From: Clostridium sp. AM58-1XD
GTDB taxonomy: Bacteria > Bacillota > Clostridia > Lachnospirales > Lachnospiraceae
Assembly (NCBI RefSeq): GCF_003464085.1
Contig: NZ_QSDR01000002.1
Span: 145,927-209,926, forward strand
Length of the DNA: 64,000 nucleotides
Reading direction: 5' to 3'
The translations under genes and the position numbers were made by a program. The notes below the pieces were generated by a model. That model was given only the letters and a program-made list of their open reading frames with translations. It was not told the DNA's origin and did no database searches. Shown here in pieces: positions 28,847 through 38,747 of the stretch. Position 1 is the stretch's first letter; every line of letters starts with the position of its first letter.

Positions 28847-29302
28847 TCACAAAATCAGGCTGTCGCCTACGTTGGGACGGGCCTTCCTCGTCTTCCTGCT
28901 CACTGTATACGTATTAATACTTACAAATACGTCCGGCGCATCCTCATACTGAATCACTACCTGTATGCTGTCGCTGTCCGAATACGACACCTTGTAAATC
29001 AGTTCTTCCGGTTCGTTCTGATAAAGCCCTGCATCCACCAGCGCATTTTCCAGCAAATAGCATACATTTGCCTCGTTGAGCGCCGGTTTCCCGATCCACG
29101 CACCAGTTTCCTGGTCCAGCAGGTACCACTTGTTCTCTCCGTCAGGCTTAATCCATCCGGTCTCATACTGCCCGGACTCGTCTGTGTAGTACCACGTCCC
29201 CTCCGATTCCGTCCATTCTCCTGCAAGAGCTGCAAAAGAACCGGCCGATGACACCGCCAGTGCAATCAGCACCGTTTTTATGATTCCGCTGTAATTCTTC
29301 AT
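28847..29302 (-). CDS. Small secreted protein with a cell-wall-binding (choline-binding-like) repeat
   Basis: This 151-residue protein has a Sec signal peptide (hydrophobic residues about 6-27, cleavage probably after SFAALA). A single aromatic/Gly repeat of the cell-wall-binding type follows (EWTESEGTWYYTDESGQYET, then GWIKPDGENKWYLLD). The remaining 85 residues contain a beta-rich domain of unknown function with VCYLLENALVDAGLYQ. It is probably held on the cell surface. GAGGAGGAAG lies before the ATG. No partner gene is evident. Confidence 0.7.
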   Translation of the reverse strand: MKNYSGIIKTVLIALAVSSAGSFAALAGEWTESEGTWYYTDESGQYETGWIKPDGENKWYLLDQETGAWIGKPALNEANVCYLLENALVDAGLYQNEPEELIYKVSYSDSDSIQVVIQYEDAPDVFVSINTYTVSRKTRKARPNVGDSLIL

Positions 29303-29503
29303 ACGATTCTACTTCCTCCTCTCCCTTCTCATCTCCGCCCGGACTTCTCCGGTTCTCTCCTTTCTGGATTATATCATTTTTCATCTGTTCTTTCAATCTT
29401 ATCCTATTTCCTGCTATCAGCCGATTGTGGTTTTGCTAAGAACATGTTAAAATTGAATGCAGCCCGGCCGTATCCGACGGACCGATGCAAAGGAGGATGT
29501 GTC

Positions 29504-32374
29504 ATGAAGTTACCACGTTTATTTTCCAGGCTGATCTGCCTGCTGCTGATTTTGATGCTGTTGCCGACCGTACAGCCCGCTTACGGGGCGCCGCAGACGG
29601 TAAAGATCGGGTTCTTTCCCATGCCTGGTTTCCAGGAATACGATGAATACGGTCATCCATGCGGTTATAATGTGGACTATCTGGAAAAGATTGCCGCTCT
29701 GACCGGATGGGAATACGAATATGTCAGGCTTTCCAGCTGGGATGAAGCCCTGGCTGCACTAGAGGAGGGCCGCATCGATCTCGTAGGTTCTGCACAGATG
29801 ACTGCCGAGCGGTATCAGCGTTTTAAATACAGCAACTATATTGCAGGTTTTACGTTTGCCTCTCTTCTGGCTCCTAAGGCCAACACGGAAATCGCCTTTG
29901 AAGACTTCGATCTGTTCGGACGGCTCCGCATCGGCTGCGTCAAAACCTACGTTCGCCTGGATGATTTTCTGAAATATGCTGATGAAAATGATTTTACTCC
30001 CCATATCACATACTACGACAGCACGTCCGAGATGCGCGAAGCCATGCGGGCAGGCGAGATCGACTTAATGGTCTGCAGCGTAATGGAGATGTCGGACAGC
30101 GAACAAGTCGTCGCCCGTTTTGCTCATGCTCCTTTTTACTATATTACCTGTCCCGGAAGGGAAGACCTTATCGACGAACTTGACTCAGCCATGGCTGCTT
30201 TGAAGCTGGACGATCCCAATCTGGAAGACCGCCTGTTCAACAAGTACTATCCCGGCAGCACATACGCTCATTTTACCAGAGAAGAGCTGGATTACATACA
30301 GTCCGCCCCCACTGTCAGAATCGCCCATCTGACGAACCGGTCCCCGATTTCTTATCTCGACGGGGATTCCAAAATTACCGGCGTCTCACCTGATCTCGTG
30401 CGATGGATCGAAAAAGACAGCGGCCTTAAGTTTCAGGACGTTCCCATTGCCGTGGGAGGCAGTCCGCTGGATGTTTTAAACAGCAATCATGCGGATCTGG
30501 TTGCCGGCATGCTTTACTCCGAAGCCAACCTCCAGAACAGGGATCTGGCCCTCTCTTCTCCCTATTTTGAAAGCAGCCTTATCTTTCTTGGAAAAAGAGG
30601 AACCCCATTTTCTCCTTCCCTCCGGCTGAGAGTTGCCGTTCCCGCCGGTTTTCAGGCCGCAGAAAAATATGTATCACAGGCATATCCGTTATTCGACCTG
30701 GTCTCATATGTTGGGACCGAAAATTGTCTCGACGCAGTAAATAGCGGGGATGTGGATCTTACCATCCAGAACCGCTATGTCGTGGACGAATTGCTTCTCC
30801 GGCAGCGTTACGGGGAACTTACCGCCATTCCGGATACCGATGTTCCGGAAAAGCTGTGCTTCGGCGGACAGGCCGGCATCGATCCTCTGCTGATTTCCAT
30901 ACTGAATAAGTCCATCTCCCATCTGACCCCTGATGTGACAGATCATATTCTCGTCGGTTATACGTCGGGAAAAGTTTACCATCCGAGTCTGGAAGATTTT
31001 ATCATGGCATACAAAGCCCCGATTGCCGCTGTGACGCTTTGCTTCCTGCTGCTCCTCCTGTCAGGAGCATATATCATCGTTCAGCGCCGCCGGTATTACC
31101 GTGACATCCAGCTCAGCGAAAAGCGTCTTCAGAGTATAACCAACAATATTAACGGCGGTGTAGTCACTACTACGCCGGACAACCGTATGGAAATCCGTTA
31201 TGCCAACCCCGGTTTCCTGGATCTGATCGGAATTAACGACCCGAAAGATCTGGAGAACAAGAGCTTTCAGGCTCTGATTTCCTCAGAGGACAGGGAGCGG
31301 ACATTTCCTGACTGCAGACTGAATTCTTCCCGACAGATTTCTCTGGAACTGAGCATTCAGCATGCGGACGGCCATTTTGTTCCCGTCCTTCTGCGCGGAA
31401 CTCTGTCTCCTGACGAGAAAGGCAATAATCTCCTGTACTGTGTTATTATAGATATCAGCCAGCAGAAGCGCATGATCCAGATGCTGGAAGAAGAAGAGAA
31501 ACGGTCCGCTATGCTCATCGAGCTGTCTGACAGCGTCTTCTTTGACGTTACCATGCCAGGCCATGTGGTCCGCACTTCCCCCATGTTCTACCGAAAATTC
31601 GGCTGGGACCTGCCCAGCGGCAATTCCTACAGACGCATCCTGGAAGAACATATTCATCCGGAAGACCGCATCGCGAAAGAATCATGGAATTTTATTCAGA
31701 GAAAAGAACGCAACAGCCATCATGACCTCCGCGTGCTTAAAGCAGACGGAACCTATATCTGGTGCCGTTTTACCCTTGGCTACTTTTATGAAAACAATAA
31801 GATTTCCAGGCTGGTCGGTAAAATTGAAGATATCGATACGGATGTAAAGAAAAGGCAGCTTCTGGAAGCCGCTTCCTCCCGCGATGGACTGACCGGACTT
31901 TATAACCGCAAATCCTTCCGCACCCAGGCCGAGCAGTATCTGAGCGCCTCTGCCTGCAGACCCGGCTCCTGCGCAGCGCTGTTCTTCCTCGATCTCGATA
32001 ATTTTAAGGCAGTCAATGATACGCTAGGACACAGCGTCGGCGATCAGGCTCTGATCGATACGGCAAAAGCCCTGCAGAGCGTATTCCGCAGGGATGATAT
32101 CATAGGCAGATTTGGCGGCGATGAATTTTATGTATTTGCGCCTTCCCTCCCGCAAACTCTTGCCGAGCAGAAGGCCGTTAAGCTGTGTGAGCTGTCTCGT
32201 CGGACTTATACAGGCCCATGCGGCGAAGAGGTTTCTATCTCTGCCAGCATAGGCATCGCCTGTTTCCCATCCGACGGAAGAATCCTGGACGATCTGATCG
32301 AACATGCCGACCAGGCCGCCTATCTCTCCAAACGGAGCGGAAAAGGCCGCTATACATTTTTCCAGGAAAGCTGA
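29504..32374 (+). CDS. Membrane diguanylate cyclase with tandem SBP_bac_3 sensor domains, PAS and GGDEF
   Basis: This receptor has 956 residues from the chosen start. It has a signal/anchor segment (residues about 6-28), then two periplasmic-binding-protein type-3 domains in tandem (about 32-255 and 270-495) resembling amino-acid receptors. A membrane helix follows (about 505-530, LCFLLLLLSGAYIIV), then two PAS domains and a C-terminal GGDEF domain with an intact GGDEF signature (about 868-872, GRFGGDEFYVF). The PAS-to-GGDEF junction has DGLTGLYNRKSF. It should synthesise c-di-GMP in response to an external ligand. Start 29504 was chosen for AAAGGAGG; the frame extends 20 codons upstream without a site. 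No EAL domain is present. Confidence 0.9.
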   Translation: MKLPRLFSRLICLLLILMLLPTVQPAYGAPQTVKIGFFPMPGFQEYDEYGHPCGYNVDYLEKIAALTGWEYEYVRLSSWDEALAALEEGRIDLVGSAQMTAERYQRFKYSNYIAGFTFASLLAPKANTEIAFEDFDLFGRLRIGCVKTYVRLDDFLKYADENDFTPHITYYDSTSEMREAMRAGEIDLMVCSVMEMSDSEQVVARFAHAPFYYITCPGREDLIDELDSAMAALKLDDPNLEDRLFNKYYPGSTYAHFTREELDYIQSAPTVRIAHLTNRSPISYLDGDSKITGVSPDLVRWIEKDSGLKFQDVPIAVGGSPLDVLNSNHADLVAGMLYSEANLQNRDLALSSPYFESSLIFLGKRGTPFSPSLRLRVAVPAGFQAAEKYVSQAYPLFDLVSYVGTENCLDAVNSGDVDLTIQNRYVVDELLLRQRYGELTAIPDTDVPEKLCFGGQAGIDPLLISILNKSISHLTPDVTDHILVGYTSGKVYHPSLEDFIMAYKAPIAAVTLCFLLLLLSGAYIIVQRRRYYRDIQLSEKRLQSITNNINGGVVTTTPDNRMEIRYANPGFLDLIGINDPKDLENKSFQALISSEDRERTFPDCRLNSSRQISLELSIQHADGHFVPVLLRGTLSPDEKGNNLLYCVIIDISQQKRMIQMLEEEEKRSAMLIELSDSVFFDVTMPGHVVRTSPMFYRKFGWDLPSGNSYRRILEEHIHPEDRIAKESWNFIQRKERNSHHDLRVLKADGTYIWCRFTLGYFYENNKISRLVGKIEDIDTDVKKRQLLEAASSRDGLTGLYNRKSFRTQAEQYLSASACRPGSCAALFFLDLDNFKAVNDTLGHSVGDQALIDTAKALQSVFRRDDIIGRFGGDEFYVFAPSLPQTLAEQKAVKLCELSRRTYTGPCGEEVSISASIGIACFPSDGRILDDLIEHADQAAYLSKRSGKGRYTFFQES

Positions 32375-32383
32375 TTATGAAAT

Positions 32384-32514
32384 AAAAGAGGATGTTGCAA
32401 AAAGGAATAGAGCATTACCGCCGATACCAGATTTCGTTCCAGGCAGTGGCTAAGTCACTACATCTGGTATCGGCGGCAATGCGAATTCGACTTTTACAAC
32501 ACCCTCTTCTTTTT
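32384..32514. repeat. Long imperfect hairpin, copy C; bidirectional terminator
   Basis: This is the best-paired copy. The left arm GCATTACCGCCGATACCAGA pairs with TCTGGTATCGGCGGCAATGC with one mismatch, and the outer arms AGAGGATGTTG and CAACACCCTCT also pair. The loop CGTTCCAGGCAGTGGCTAAG matches copies A and B. A T-rich tract follows in both directions, so it can terminate both the GGDEF gene and the convergent ACT gene. Confidence 0.8.
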
Positions 32515-32565
32515 ACTGTACAAATGAATGAATTCCTGCTGTCTTTTCTGGTTTTTGGCCTCTTT

Positions 32566-32934
32566 TCAGTCTGCAATCGTATAGCCGTTCGATCCCAGAA
32601 CCTCCGCCGCCCGTTCAAAATCATCCGTTTTCGTCAAAATATAATCGGTATGAAAGGTTGAAACCACGAAAATTCCGATTTTATGATCCGCCAGAACAGC
32701 GGATATCTTCGCCAGAATTCCAATCAGAGAAAAATCCAGCACGCCTTCGATCCGCATCGCCTTCCATCCGTCTTCCCTGGCAGTCGTAAGTTGCGGAACC
32801 CGTTCCGTTCTGCATACAAGAGACAATTCCTCATCCGTTTTCCCAATAAAATAAAACTCATCGTCCAGGTCTATCCCAGTCAGATCAGGGACCTTACAGA
32901 CCGTAAACTCGTAATCGAGCCGTTTCATTACCAT
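32566..32934 (-). CDS. ACT-domain protein
   Basis: This 122-residue protein is made of two ACT-like folds, as in the small CASTOR/COG3603 group. The second shows the classic ACT segment VLDFSLIGILAKISAVLADHKIGIFVVSTF. It probably binds an amino acid and acts as a sensor or regulator; no catalytic domain is attached. GGAGG lies seven bases before the first ATG. It follows the flavin-type oxidase gene in the same direction with a gap of 21 bases, so the two may be cotranscribed. Confidence 0.8.
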   Translation of the reverse strand: MVMKRLDYEFTVCKVPDLTGIDLDDEFYFIGKTDEELSLVCRTERVPQLTTAREDGWKAMRIEGVLDFSLIGILAKISAVLADHKIGIFVVSTFHTDYILTKTDDFERAAEVLGSNGYTIAD

Positions 32935-32955
32935 GGTTCATCCTCCGTTTATTTG

Positions 32956-33372
32956 TCATACCTCAAAATTCTCCGACTTAAAGCTGCTGTAAAACCGCCC
33001 TGATTCAGCAGTGAATTTAAGCACGCAGTAATCAGGATCCGTCACTCCCAGCGGATAGTACATCGTATCCCCCTCCTGCCAGATCATCTCCTTGCTGCCG
33101 CTGTCCTCCAGCACTTCCATGGTGCCCCTGAGCATAACGCCTCTGTAAAACCTTCTGTCGCAGAAATAGATACTCGCCTTTGGATTCTCCCTGTACTGCG
33201 CCACGCGCATGGAAGAGATATTCGTTGTAAAATAAAAGACTTTTATTCCTTCCCTTTTGCGGGGCGGCAGCATAGCCTTCATATTTGGATAGCCGTCACC
33301 GTCTATGGAACTGATAAAAGCCACATTTTGTTTATCAACCAGATTTCCGATTGTCTTCGCTGCATCTCTCAT
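32956..33372 (-). CDS. Pyridoxamine 5'-phosphate oxidase-like flavin-binding protein
   Basis: This protein of about 138 residues has a split-barrel FMN-binding fold of the PNPOx-like group. Recognisable parts are VAFISSIDGDGYPNMKAMLPP at the N-terminus, FYFTTNISSMRVAQYRENPK with the flavin phosphate contacts, and ASIYFCDRRFYRGVMLRGTM. These small proteins bind FMN, F420 or heme and rarely make PLP, so a general oxidoreductase or stress role is likelier. ATG 33372 has GGGAGG upstream. It follows the HxlR-type regulator in the same direction. Confidence 0.8.
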   Translation of the reverse strand: MRDAAKTIGNLVDKQNVAFISSIDGDGYPNMKAMLPPRKREGIKVFYFTTNISSMRVAQYRENPKASIYFCDRRFYRGVMLRGTMEVLEDSGSKEMIWQEGDTMYYPLGVTDPDYCVLKFTAESGRFYSSFKSENFEV

Positions 33373-33447
33373 GTAAAAACCTCCCTTCACGGCACATCAT
33401 ACCATGAAAAGAGGTTTTCGTAAATTACACACTTTTTTGTAACTATC

Positions 33448-33806
33448 CTACTCCAGCAGACCTTTTTCCCTCAGGAAGTCTTCCCTGTGATCTTCCAGCA
33501 TAAGCTCGATCCCGATTCCCTGCATAATAACAATTGCTTCCAACATTTTTCTGCCCCGTTCCATCAGGAATATTCCACCTTCAGCGGATAGCCTTCAAAG
33601 GATTTTTTTGCAACCATTCCGTAATCACACAGCTCCTTCAGCTGTTCGATCAGAATTTTCTGGCTGATCCCCTGTATTTCCCGTTTCAGACCCGTCAGAG
33701 AACGGGGCCCCTTGCCCAGCTGCCACAATATGACCGGCTTCCATTTGCCCTTCGTAATGTCGTGAGTCAATTCCAGAGGACACGTATAATCCTGTCTCAT
33801 TTTCAT
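33448..33806 (-). CDS. HxlR-family transcriptional regulator, frameshifted
   Basis: This is a winged-helix regulator of the HxlR type, usually 100-120 residues. The N-terminal YTCPLELTHDITKGKWKPVIL and core GLKREIQGISQKILIEQLKEL are clear. Translation stops early after LKVEYS. Restoring one C in the TCC tract near 33567-33569 continues the protein through a typical LMERGRKMLEAIVIMQGIG helix to a stop at 33448, about 119 residues. HxlR proteins often sense oxidants or electrophiles through Cys, here CPLE at the N-terminus and CDYG. It may control the flavin-type protein gene just downstream. Confidence 0.82.
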
Positions 33807-33956
33807 CTTTCTGTCTCCTGTACCTGTCTCATTTCTGATTTCATAGCGTCCGTTTCTATAGAATTTAGGAGGAACTCTCTGCTCGTTTCGTATCCTATCT
33901 TTTTCAGGACTACCTCTGTCCTGATATATAATATGATCAGCCGCAAAAATGGTTCT

Positions 33957-36900
33957 TTACCACTCGTCCCCTTCCGTTTCTTTCCTCAATATAAACTCGT
34001 ACAGTGTCCTGTAAAGCTTAGGCGGATCAATCGGTTTCGCCAGATGAAGGTTCATTCCGGCAGCCTTGCTCCTGTCCGCATCTTCGTCAAAGGCATCCGC
34101 CGTCATAGCAATAATAGGAATGGTTTTCGCATCTTTATTGGACAGATGACGGATATTCGCCGATGCCTGAAGCCCGTCCATAATCGGCATACGGATATCC
34201 ATAAGGATAGCATCGTAGTACCCTTCTTCCGTTTTGGAAAACATTTCGATGGCACGCAAGCCATTCTCCGCCGTTTCCACCTGGAAGCCCACGTCCTCCA
34301 GCAGCATCTGGGCAATTTCCGCATTGATCGGCTGGTCCTCTACTAATAGGAGCCTTCTTCCTGTGAAATCATACTCTTCCGCCTGTATTTCTTCCTGCTT
34401 TTCCTCTTCTTTCTGATCCAGCGCCTTGGAAAACGCGGAGATCAGGTTGGATTTAAACATCGGCTTACTCATCAGCATATTGACCCCAACGGCCTTTGCC
34501 TCCTGCTCAATGGAGCTCCAGTCATAAGCCGTCATGATGATAATCGTTACGTCAGGTCCTACAATCTTACGGATCCGCCTGCTGGTCTCGATCCCGTCCA
34601 TCTCCGGCATCTTCCAGTCAATAAGGATCAGGTCATAATAGTGATGGTTTTCCCACATCCCTTTCACACGTTCCACGGCCCGCATCCCGCTGTCTACCCA
34701 CTCTGCCGTAATGCCGATTTCCTTCAGAGTAAGAACTGCACTTTCGCAGACCGTGATGTCATCATCCACAACGAGCGTCTTCAGATGAGAAAAATTGTAT
34801 GCATGCTGTTTTTTCAAATGTCTCTGCTTCTCTTCCTCAGTTATCTCCAGTTTTACGTCTACGGTAAATTCCGTTCCGACACCCTTAATCGAACGCACCT
34901 GAATCTTCCCGTCCATCAGATCTACAATGTTCTTTGATATGGCCAGCCCCAATCCGGTGCCTCCAAATCCCGTTGTAATTCCTGTGGATTCCTGTTCAAA
35001 CGGCTCGAACAGATGGGGCAGGAAATCTTCACTCATGCCGATTCCCGTATCGTTGATTACAAAGCGTACAATTGCATCATTTTTCGTTCGTTTGCGCTGG
35101 GTAATAGAGAAAGTCACTTTCCCTCCGCTGCTGGTAAATTTTATCGCATTCCCCAGAATATTTACCAGCACCTGCTGCAGCTTCATCGCATCTCCGATAT
35201 AACATTCATCCATAACGGGATCAACGATGCACTCGTAATCCACATCCTTCGCTGCTGCCTGGGTGTGGCAGATCGCATTCACTCCTGTCACAAATTCCTT
35301 GAATGGAATTTTCTCATTTTTCAAAAGCATTTTACCCGATTCAATGCGGCTCATATCCAGGATATCATTGATCAGGGAGAGCAGGAATCTGGAGGAAATG
35401 CCGATTTTGCTGATACAGTCCGAAACCTGGTCGTCGTTTCCAATCGATTTTGCAGCTATGGCAGTCATACCGATAATGGCATTCATCGGCGTGCGGATTT
35501 CATGGCTCATACGGGAAAGGAAATCCGACTTTGCAGCATTCGCCTGCTTGGCCGCCGTAAGAGCGGCGGAAAGAACTTCTTTCTGATGCTGTTCCTGCCG
35601 GTATACCTCCGTGATATCGCTTCTGGAACACAAAACTTTCGTATGCTGACTGTCAAACCAGCAGAATGCCCATAATTTATGCCTAAGTTCCTGAACTTTG
35701 GGATCCCTCGTATCCGCCGATATAGAATACAAATCGTTTTTATCAAGCTTGTCCGTGATTGCCTTTATTTTGAAAAGGGGAAGATATTCTTCGATTTCCT
35801 GCGGAAGAAGCATGCTGTAAAGGCTCTCTTCCGTTGTTTTCTCATACATGCGGCCTTCTTCCGGTATGACGGACACGCCGGATTTATCAATCGTTTTTTC
35901 AATCCGGCCGGTGATCGTATTGAACACGGTCAGGTACTCAAAATTCGTATCCACCACACGGTCCACGATCATTTCCGCCATCTTCCGTTCATCGATATTG
36001 TAAGTATACATAAAGCTCATAATATCGCCCGTCGCCGGATTCTGATAGATTCTCGCCGTCGTATTGGCCCAGAAAACAGTTCCGTCGTCATTTCTCCTCT
36101 GGTAATCGACGGCATAATAATTTTCGCCTTTGACATAAGCTTCTAAAATCCGTTTTCGATTGACGAGATAACGCAGCCGTTCCTGTTTGTCTCTTTCAAC
36201 AGCTGAGCGGACCAGCCCTTCTGCCGCCTGGTCATAAGGAGCTCCCTGAGAAGTTACCGACGCATGTTCCACGCATATATAGGACTCAACGACTCCTTTT
36301 GTTATATTGCACTGCGCCTTGTTGATCAGATTCGCCTCCTGCAGGCCAGCCGAATACTCCTGCTCCTGTTTAAACTGCTGCTCCAGGAGTACATGTTCAT
36401 GAATATCCTTGGACGACCCGATCGCCTTAACAGGGGTTCCGTTTTTCGATTTCATGACGGTATAAGAGATCAGGCTCCATCTGTAATTTCCGCCCTTCTT
36501 TAATCTGGCTCTGAACGAGACACCATCTGCACCTTCAAACAGCTCCCTTGATTTTTCCCATGCCATCTGCACGTCATCCGGATAAAACATGTCCATCCTG
36601 CGCATTTCTTCCAGCGTACCGCAGGACATCTCTCGGCCTATTATTCCTAATTCTACCGCATCGCTTTCATTGAAAATAACCGTCCTGTTCTGCATATCCA
36701 GCATCCACACGCGGACCCCCGTCAGTCTGGCTGCTATTGTAAACTGCTCTTCCATTTCTTTATACCGGTCAATAGATTCTGCCGTGGCAAACGCCCTCTG
36801 GGGGCGCCCGGCTTCATCAAAACTCGTCGTATAATGAGCCAGCAGCCAGCGGTAATCCTCCCCAGGCTTTTTGACCCTGTATTCCAGCATGGCGCTGGCG

Positions 36901-38639
36901 GACCCATTTCTCAATTTTTCATGCAGCTTCAGATATGCCTTTTTGTCATCCGGATGGATAATGTTTAGATCCAGAAAAGACTGCGGAAAATCGTCCATAA
37001 TGTGAGGGACACCGTAACTCTGCTGTGAAAAATCACTCATATACGCTCTGCTGCTGCGAATGTCATATTCCCAAAACTGTACGGCTGCATGTCTGATGGC
37101 AGTCGTCAGCCGTTCCTCCCCCAGTCTCAGTTCCTCCTGCGCCTTCTTCTGTATCGTAATATCGTTCAGATACTCAATCAGCACATCCCTGTCCATCCAC
37201 CGCGCCTTTTTCACAGACATGGTCATTGTTTTATCCAGCCACGGTATGTACATTTCCTTATGTTCTTCATTTCCCTCCTTGAGCATGCAGTGATCACAGG
37301 GCGACTGTTTATTTCCGAATACCTCAAAGCATTTCTTCCCTTCGTAATCGCTGACCGGAAGGTTCATAATCCGAAATGCCCCATCGTTTGCAAGGCAGAG
37401 TTCATATGTATCAGGATCGATCACATAGACCCCCGTATCCGTGCCGTCCAGAATGTTGTTCTGCAGTTCAAACTGGTTGGACAGCGATGTAAAAATACAG
37501 CGGAGAAGCGGGTCTCCATCCTCTTCCCCGATTCCCTGGAAAATTCCGGTGACCCAGACGAAGTGGCCGTCCACATGCCTGACCCTGTAGTCTTCTTGCA
37601 CGCTTTCCCTGTTCTCGACCGCTCTGTGCAGGGCAGAAAACAGCTTTTCCCTGTCCTTTGGATAAATGATAGTTTCGATGCTGCTAGATATGATCTCTTT
37701 CAGTTCCTGCTTTGTAAATCCGGTCATACTGCCGATCCCTGGCGACAGGTATGTGGGTATATAACGACCGCCGGTCACCCTGCATATCATGGTGCCGCCG
37801 TTCATCGCCTTAATCAGGCTTTCATTCTGCTGCTTTTCAAATTTCTGGTCCGAAATGTCCCTGCATACAGAAATAATTGCGCGCCGGCCGTCTTCCGCCG
37901 TTATAGTTCTGCCCATATCCTGAACATAGATATAAGTTCCATTCTTTTTCCGCATACGGTATTCCACTACATATTCATCCCGTTCCGACAGCTGACAGGA
38001 AATCGACTCTTCGACAGCCCTTCTGTCATCCGGATGGGTGCAATTAGAAATAAATCCCTGGATATCTGCTGCGAAATCCTCTTCTGAACCATATCCGAGG
38101 TAGTCCAGCATCTTTTTGTTGATATAGTATAGAGGAAACCGGTCCTCCAGATAAGCGCCGATCAGACCTCCTGCCACGCTGGAAGAAAGCAGCTCCTGAC
38201 GCGCCTTTGCAATCTGTGTTTTAACAACTGTGAGCGGATAATGTTCTCCTTCCTCCTGATACGCCGCCGGTACGGCAAAATGAATATGGCGGACCGTCCA
38301 CACGTCATCCCGGCAGGTCAGTGTAAACGTACCGTGCACATGCCACTGAAATTCAGAATTGCTCATATTAAATTCAACAGCAGCAATCCCTGTATCTTCG
38401 GTTAAAACACTTTCCCTTTCTGAAGTAAATACGATCTCAAAGGGTGATTTGCTTTCCTCCATATCCTGTCTGATATATTCCCGTAATGCCATAAGCCCGC
38501 AAGCTTCTTCTTCCTCGCCTGTCCCCATAAATAGGACATCTTCCGAAACATATTGGACAGCCCGGTCCAAATTGCGCTGGTGAAACCATGCAATGCAGAA
38601 TTCTTCCGCTGTTTCCAACAGCTTTCTGTTCTTTTCCAT
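33957..38639 (-). CDS. Hybrid sensor histidine kinase with N-terminal NTF2/SnoaL-like domain, multiple PAS domains and two receivers
   Basis: This 1560-residue protein has no membrane segment or signal peptide, so it is cytosolic. The order is an NTF2/SnoaL-like domain (about 5-120), about five or six PAS domains with PAC segments (about 140-1010), and HisKA with the phosphorylated His in SRMSHEIRTPMNAIIGM (about 1043). HATPase_c follows (N box NILGNAIKFT, G boxes DTGIGMSEDF and GTGLGLAIS), then two receivers with acceptor Asp in LILIDWKMPEMDG (about 1338) and AILMDIRMPIMDG (about 1478). No HPt domain or DNA-binding output is attached, so phosphate must move to an unlinked protein. The NTF2-like N-terminus may bind a small ligand. 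Confidence 0.88.
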   Translation of the reverse strand: MEKNRKLLETAEEFCIAWFHQRNLDRAVQYVSEDVLFMGTGEEEEACGLMALREYIRQDMEESKSPFEIVFTSERESVLTEDTGIAAVEFNMSNSEFQWHVHGTFTLTCRDDVWTVRHIHFAVPAAYQEEGEHYPLTVVKTQIAKARQELLSSSVAGGLIGAYLEDRFPLYYINKKMLDYLGYGSEEDFAADIQGFISNCTHPDDRRAVEESISCQLSERDEYVVEYRMRKKNGTYIYVQDMGRTITAEDGRRAIISVCRDISDQKFEKQQNESLIKAMNGGTMICRVTGGRYIPTYLSPGIGSMTGFTKQELKEIISSSIETIIYPKDREKLFSALHRAVENRESVQEDYRVRHVDGHFVWVTGIFQGIGEEDGDPLLRCIFTSLSNQFELQNNILDGTDTGVYVIDPDTYELCLANDGAFRIMNLPVSDYEGKKCFEVFGNKQSPCDHCMLKEGNEEHKEMYIPWLDKTMTMSVKKARWMDRDVLIEYLNDITIQKKAQEELRLGEERLTTAIRHAAVQFWEYDIRSSRAYMSDFSQQSYGVPHIMDDFPQSFLDLNIIHPDDKKAYLKLHEKLRNGSASAMLEYRVKKPGEDYRWLLAHYTTSFDEAGRPQRAFATAESIDRYKEMEEQFTIAARLTGVRVWMLDMQNRTVIFNESDAVELGIIGREMSCGTLEEMRRMDMFYPDDVQMAWEKSRELFEGADGVSFRARLKKGGNYRWSLISYTVMKSKNGTPVKAIGSSKDIHEHVLLEQQFKQEQEYSAGLQEANLINKAQCNITKGVVESYICVEHASVTSQGAPYDQAAEGLVRSAVERDKQERLRYLVNRKRILEAYVKGENYYAVDYQRRNDDGTVFWANTTARIYQNPATGDIMSFMYTYNIDERKMAEMIVDRVVDTNFEYLTVFNTITGRIEKTIDKSGVSVIPEEGRMYEKTTEESLYSMLLPQEIEEYLPLFKIKAITDKLDKNDLYSISADTRDPKVQELRHKLWAFCWFDSQHTKVLCSRSDITEVYRQEQHQKEVLSAALTAAKQANAAKSDFLSRMSHEIRTPMNAIIGMTAIAAKSIGNDDQVSDCISKIGISSRFLLSLINDILDMSRIESGKMLLKNEKIPFKEFVTGVNAICHTQAAAKDVDYECIVDPVMDECYIGDAMKLQQVLVNILGNAIKFTSSGGKVTFSITQRKRTKNDAIVRFVINDTGIGMSEDFLPHLFEPFEQESTGITTGFGGTGLGLAISKNIVDLMDGKIQVRSIKGVGTEFTVDVKLEITEEEKQRHLKKQHAYNFSHLKTLVVDDDITVCESAVLTLKEIGITAEWVDSGMRAVERVKGMWENHHYYDLILIDWKMPEMDGIETSRRIRKIVGPDVTIIIMTAYDWSSIEQEAKAVGVNMLMSKPMFKSNLISAFSKALDQKEEEKQEEIQAEEYDFTGRRLLLVEDQPINAEIAQMLLEDVGFQVETAENGLRAIEMFSKTEEGYYDAILMDIRMPIMDGLQASANIRHLSNKDAKTIPIIAMTADAFDEDADRSKAAGMNLHLAKPIDPPKLYRTLYEFILRKETEGDEW

Positions 38640-38747
38640 TTTTCTTTTCCTTCCCGGTCTGTAATATTAGATTTTTATTATACTACAGAAAGCCCTTATT
38701 TTCATTATCGTTTTACATATTTTTCGGTTTCCTGAAGGTTTTTTATG

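Noticed and set aside
37089..38087. 332-codon open frame on the plus strand inside the hybrid kinase gene
   Set aside because: It is a mirror of the PAS-coding region; the translation is low in order and has no family features.
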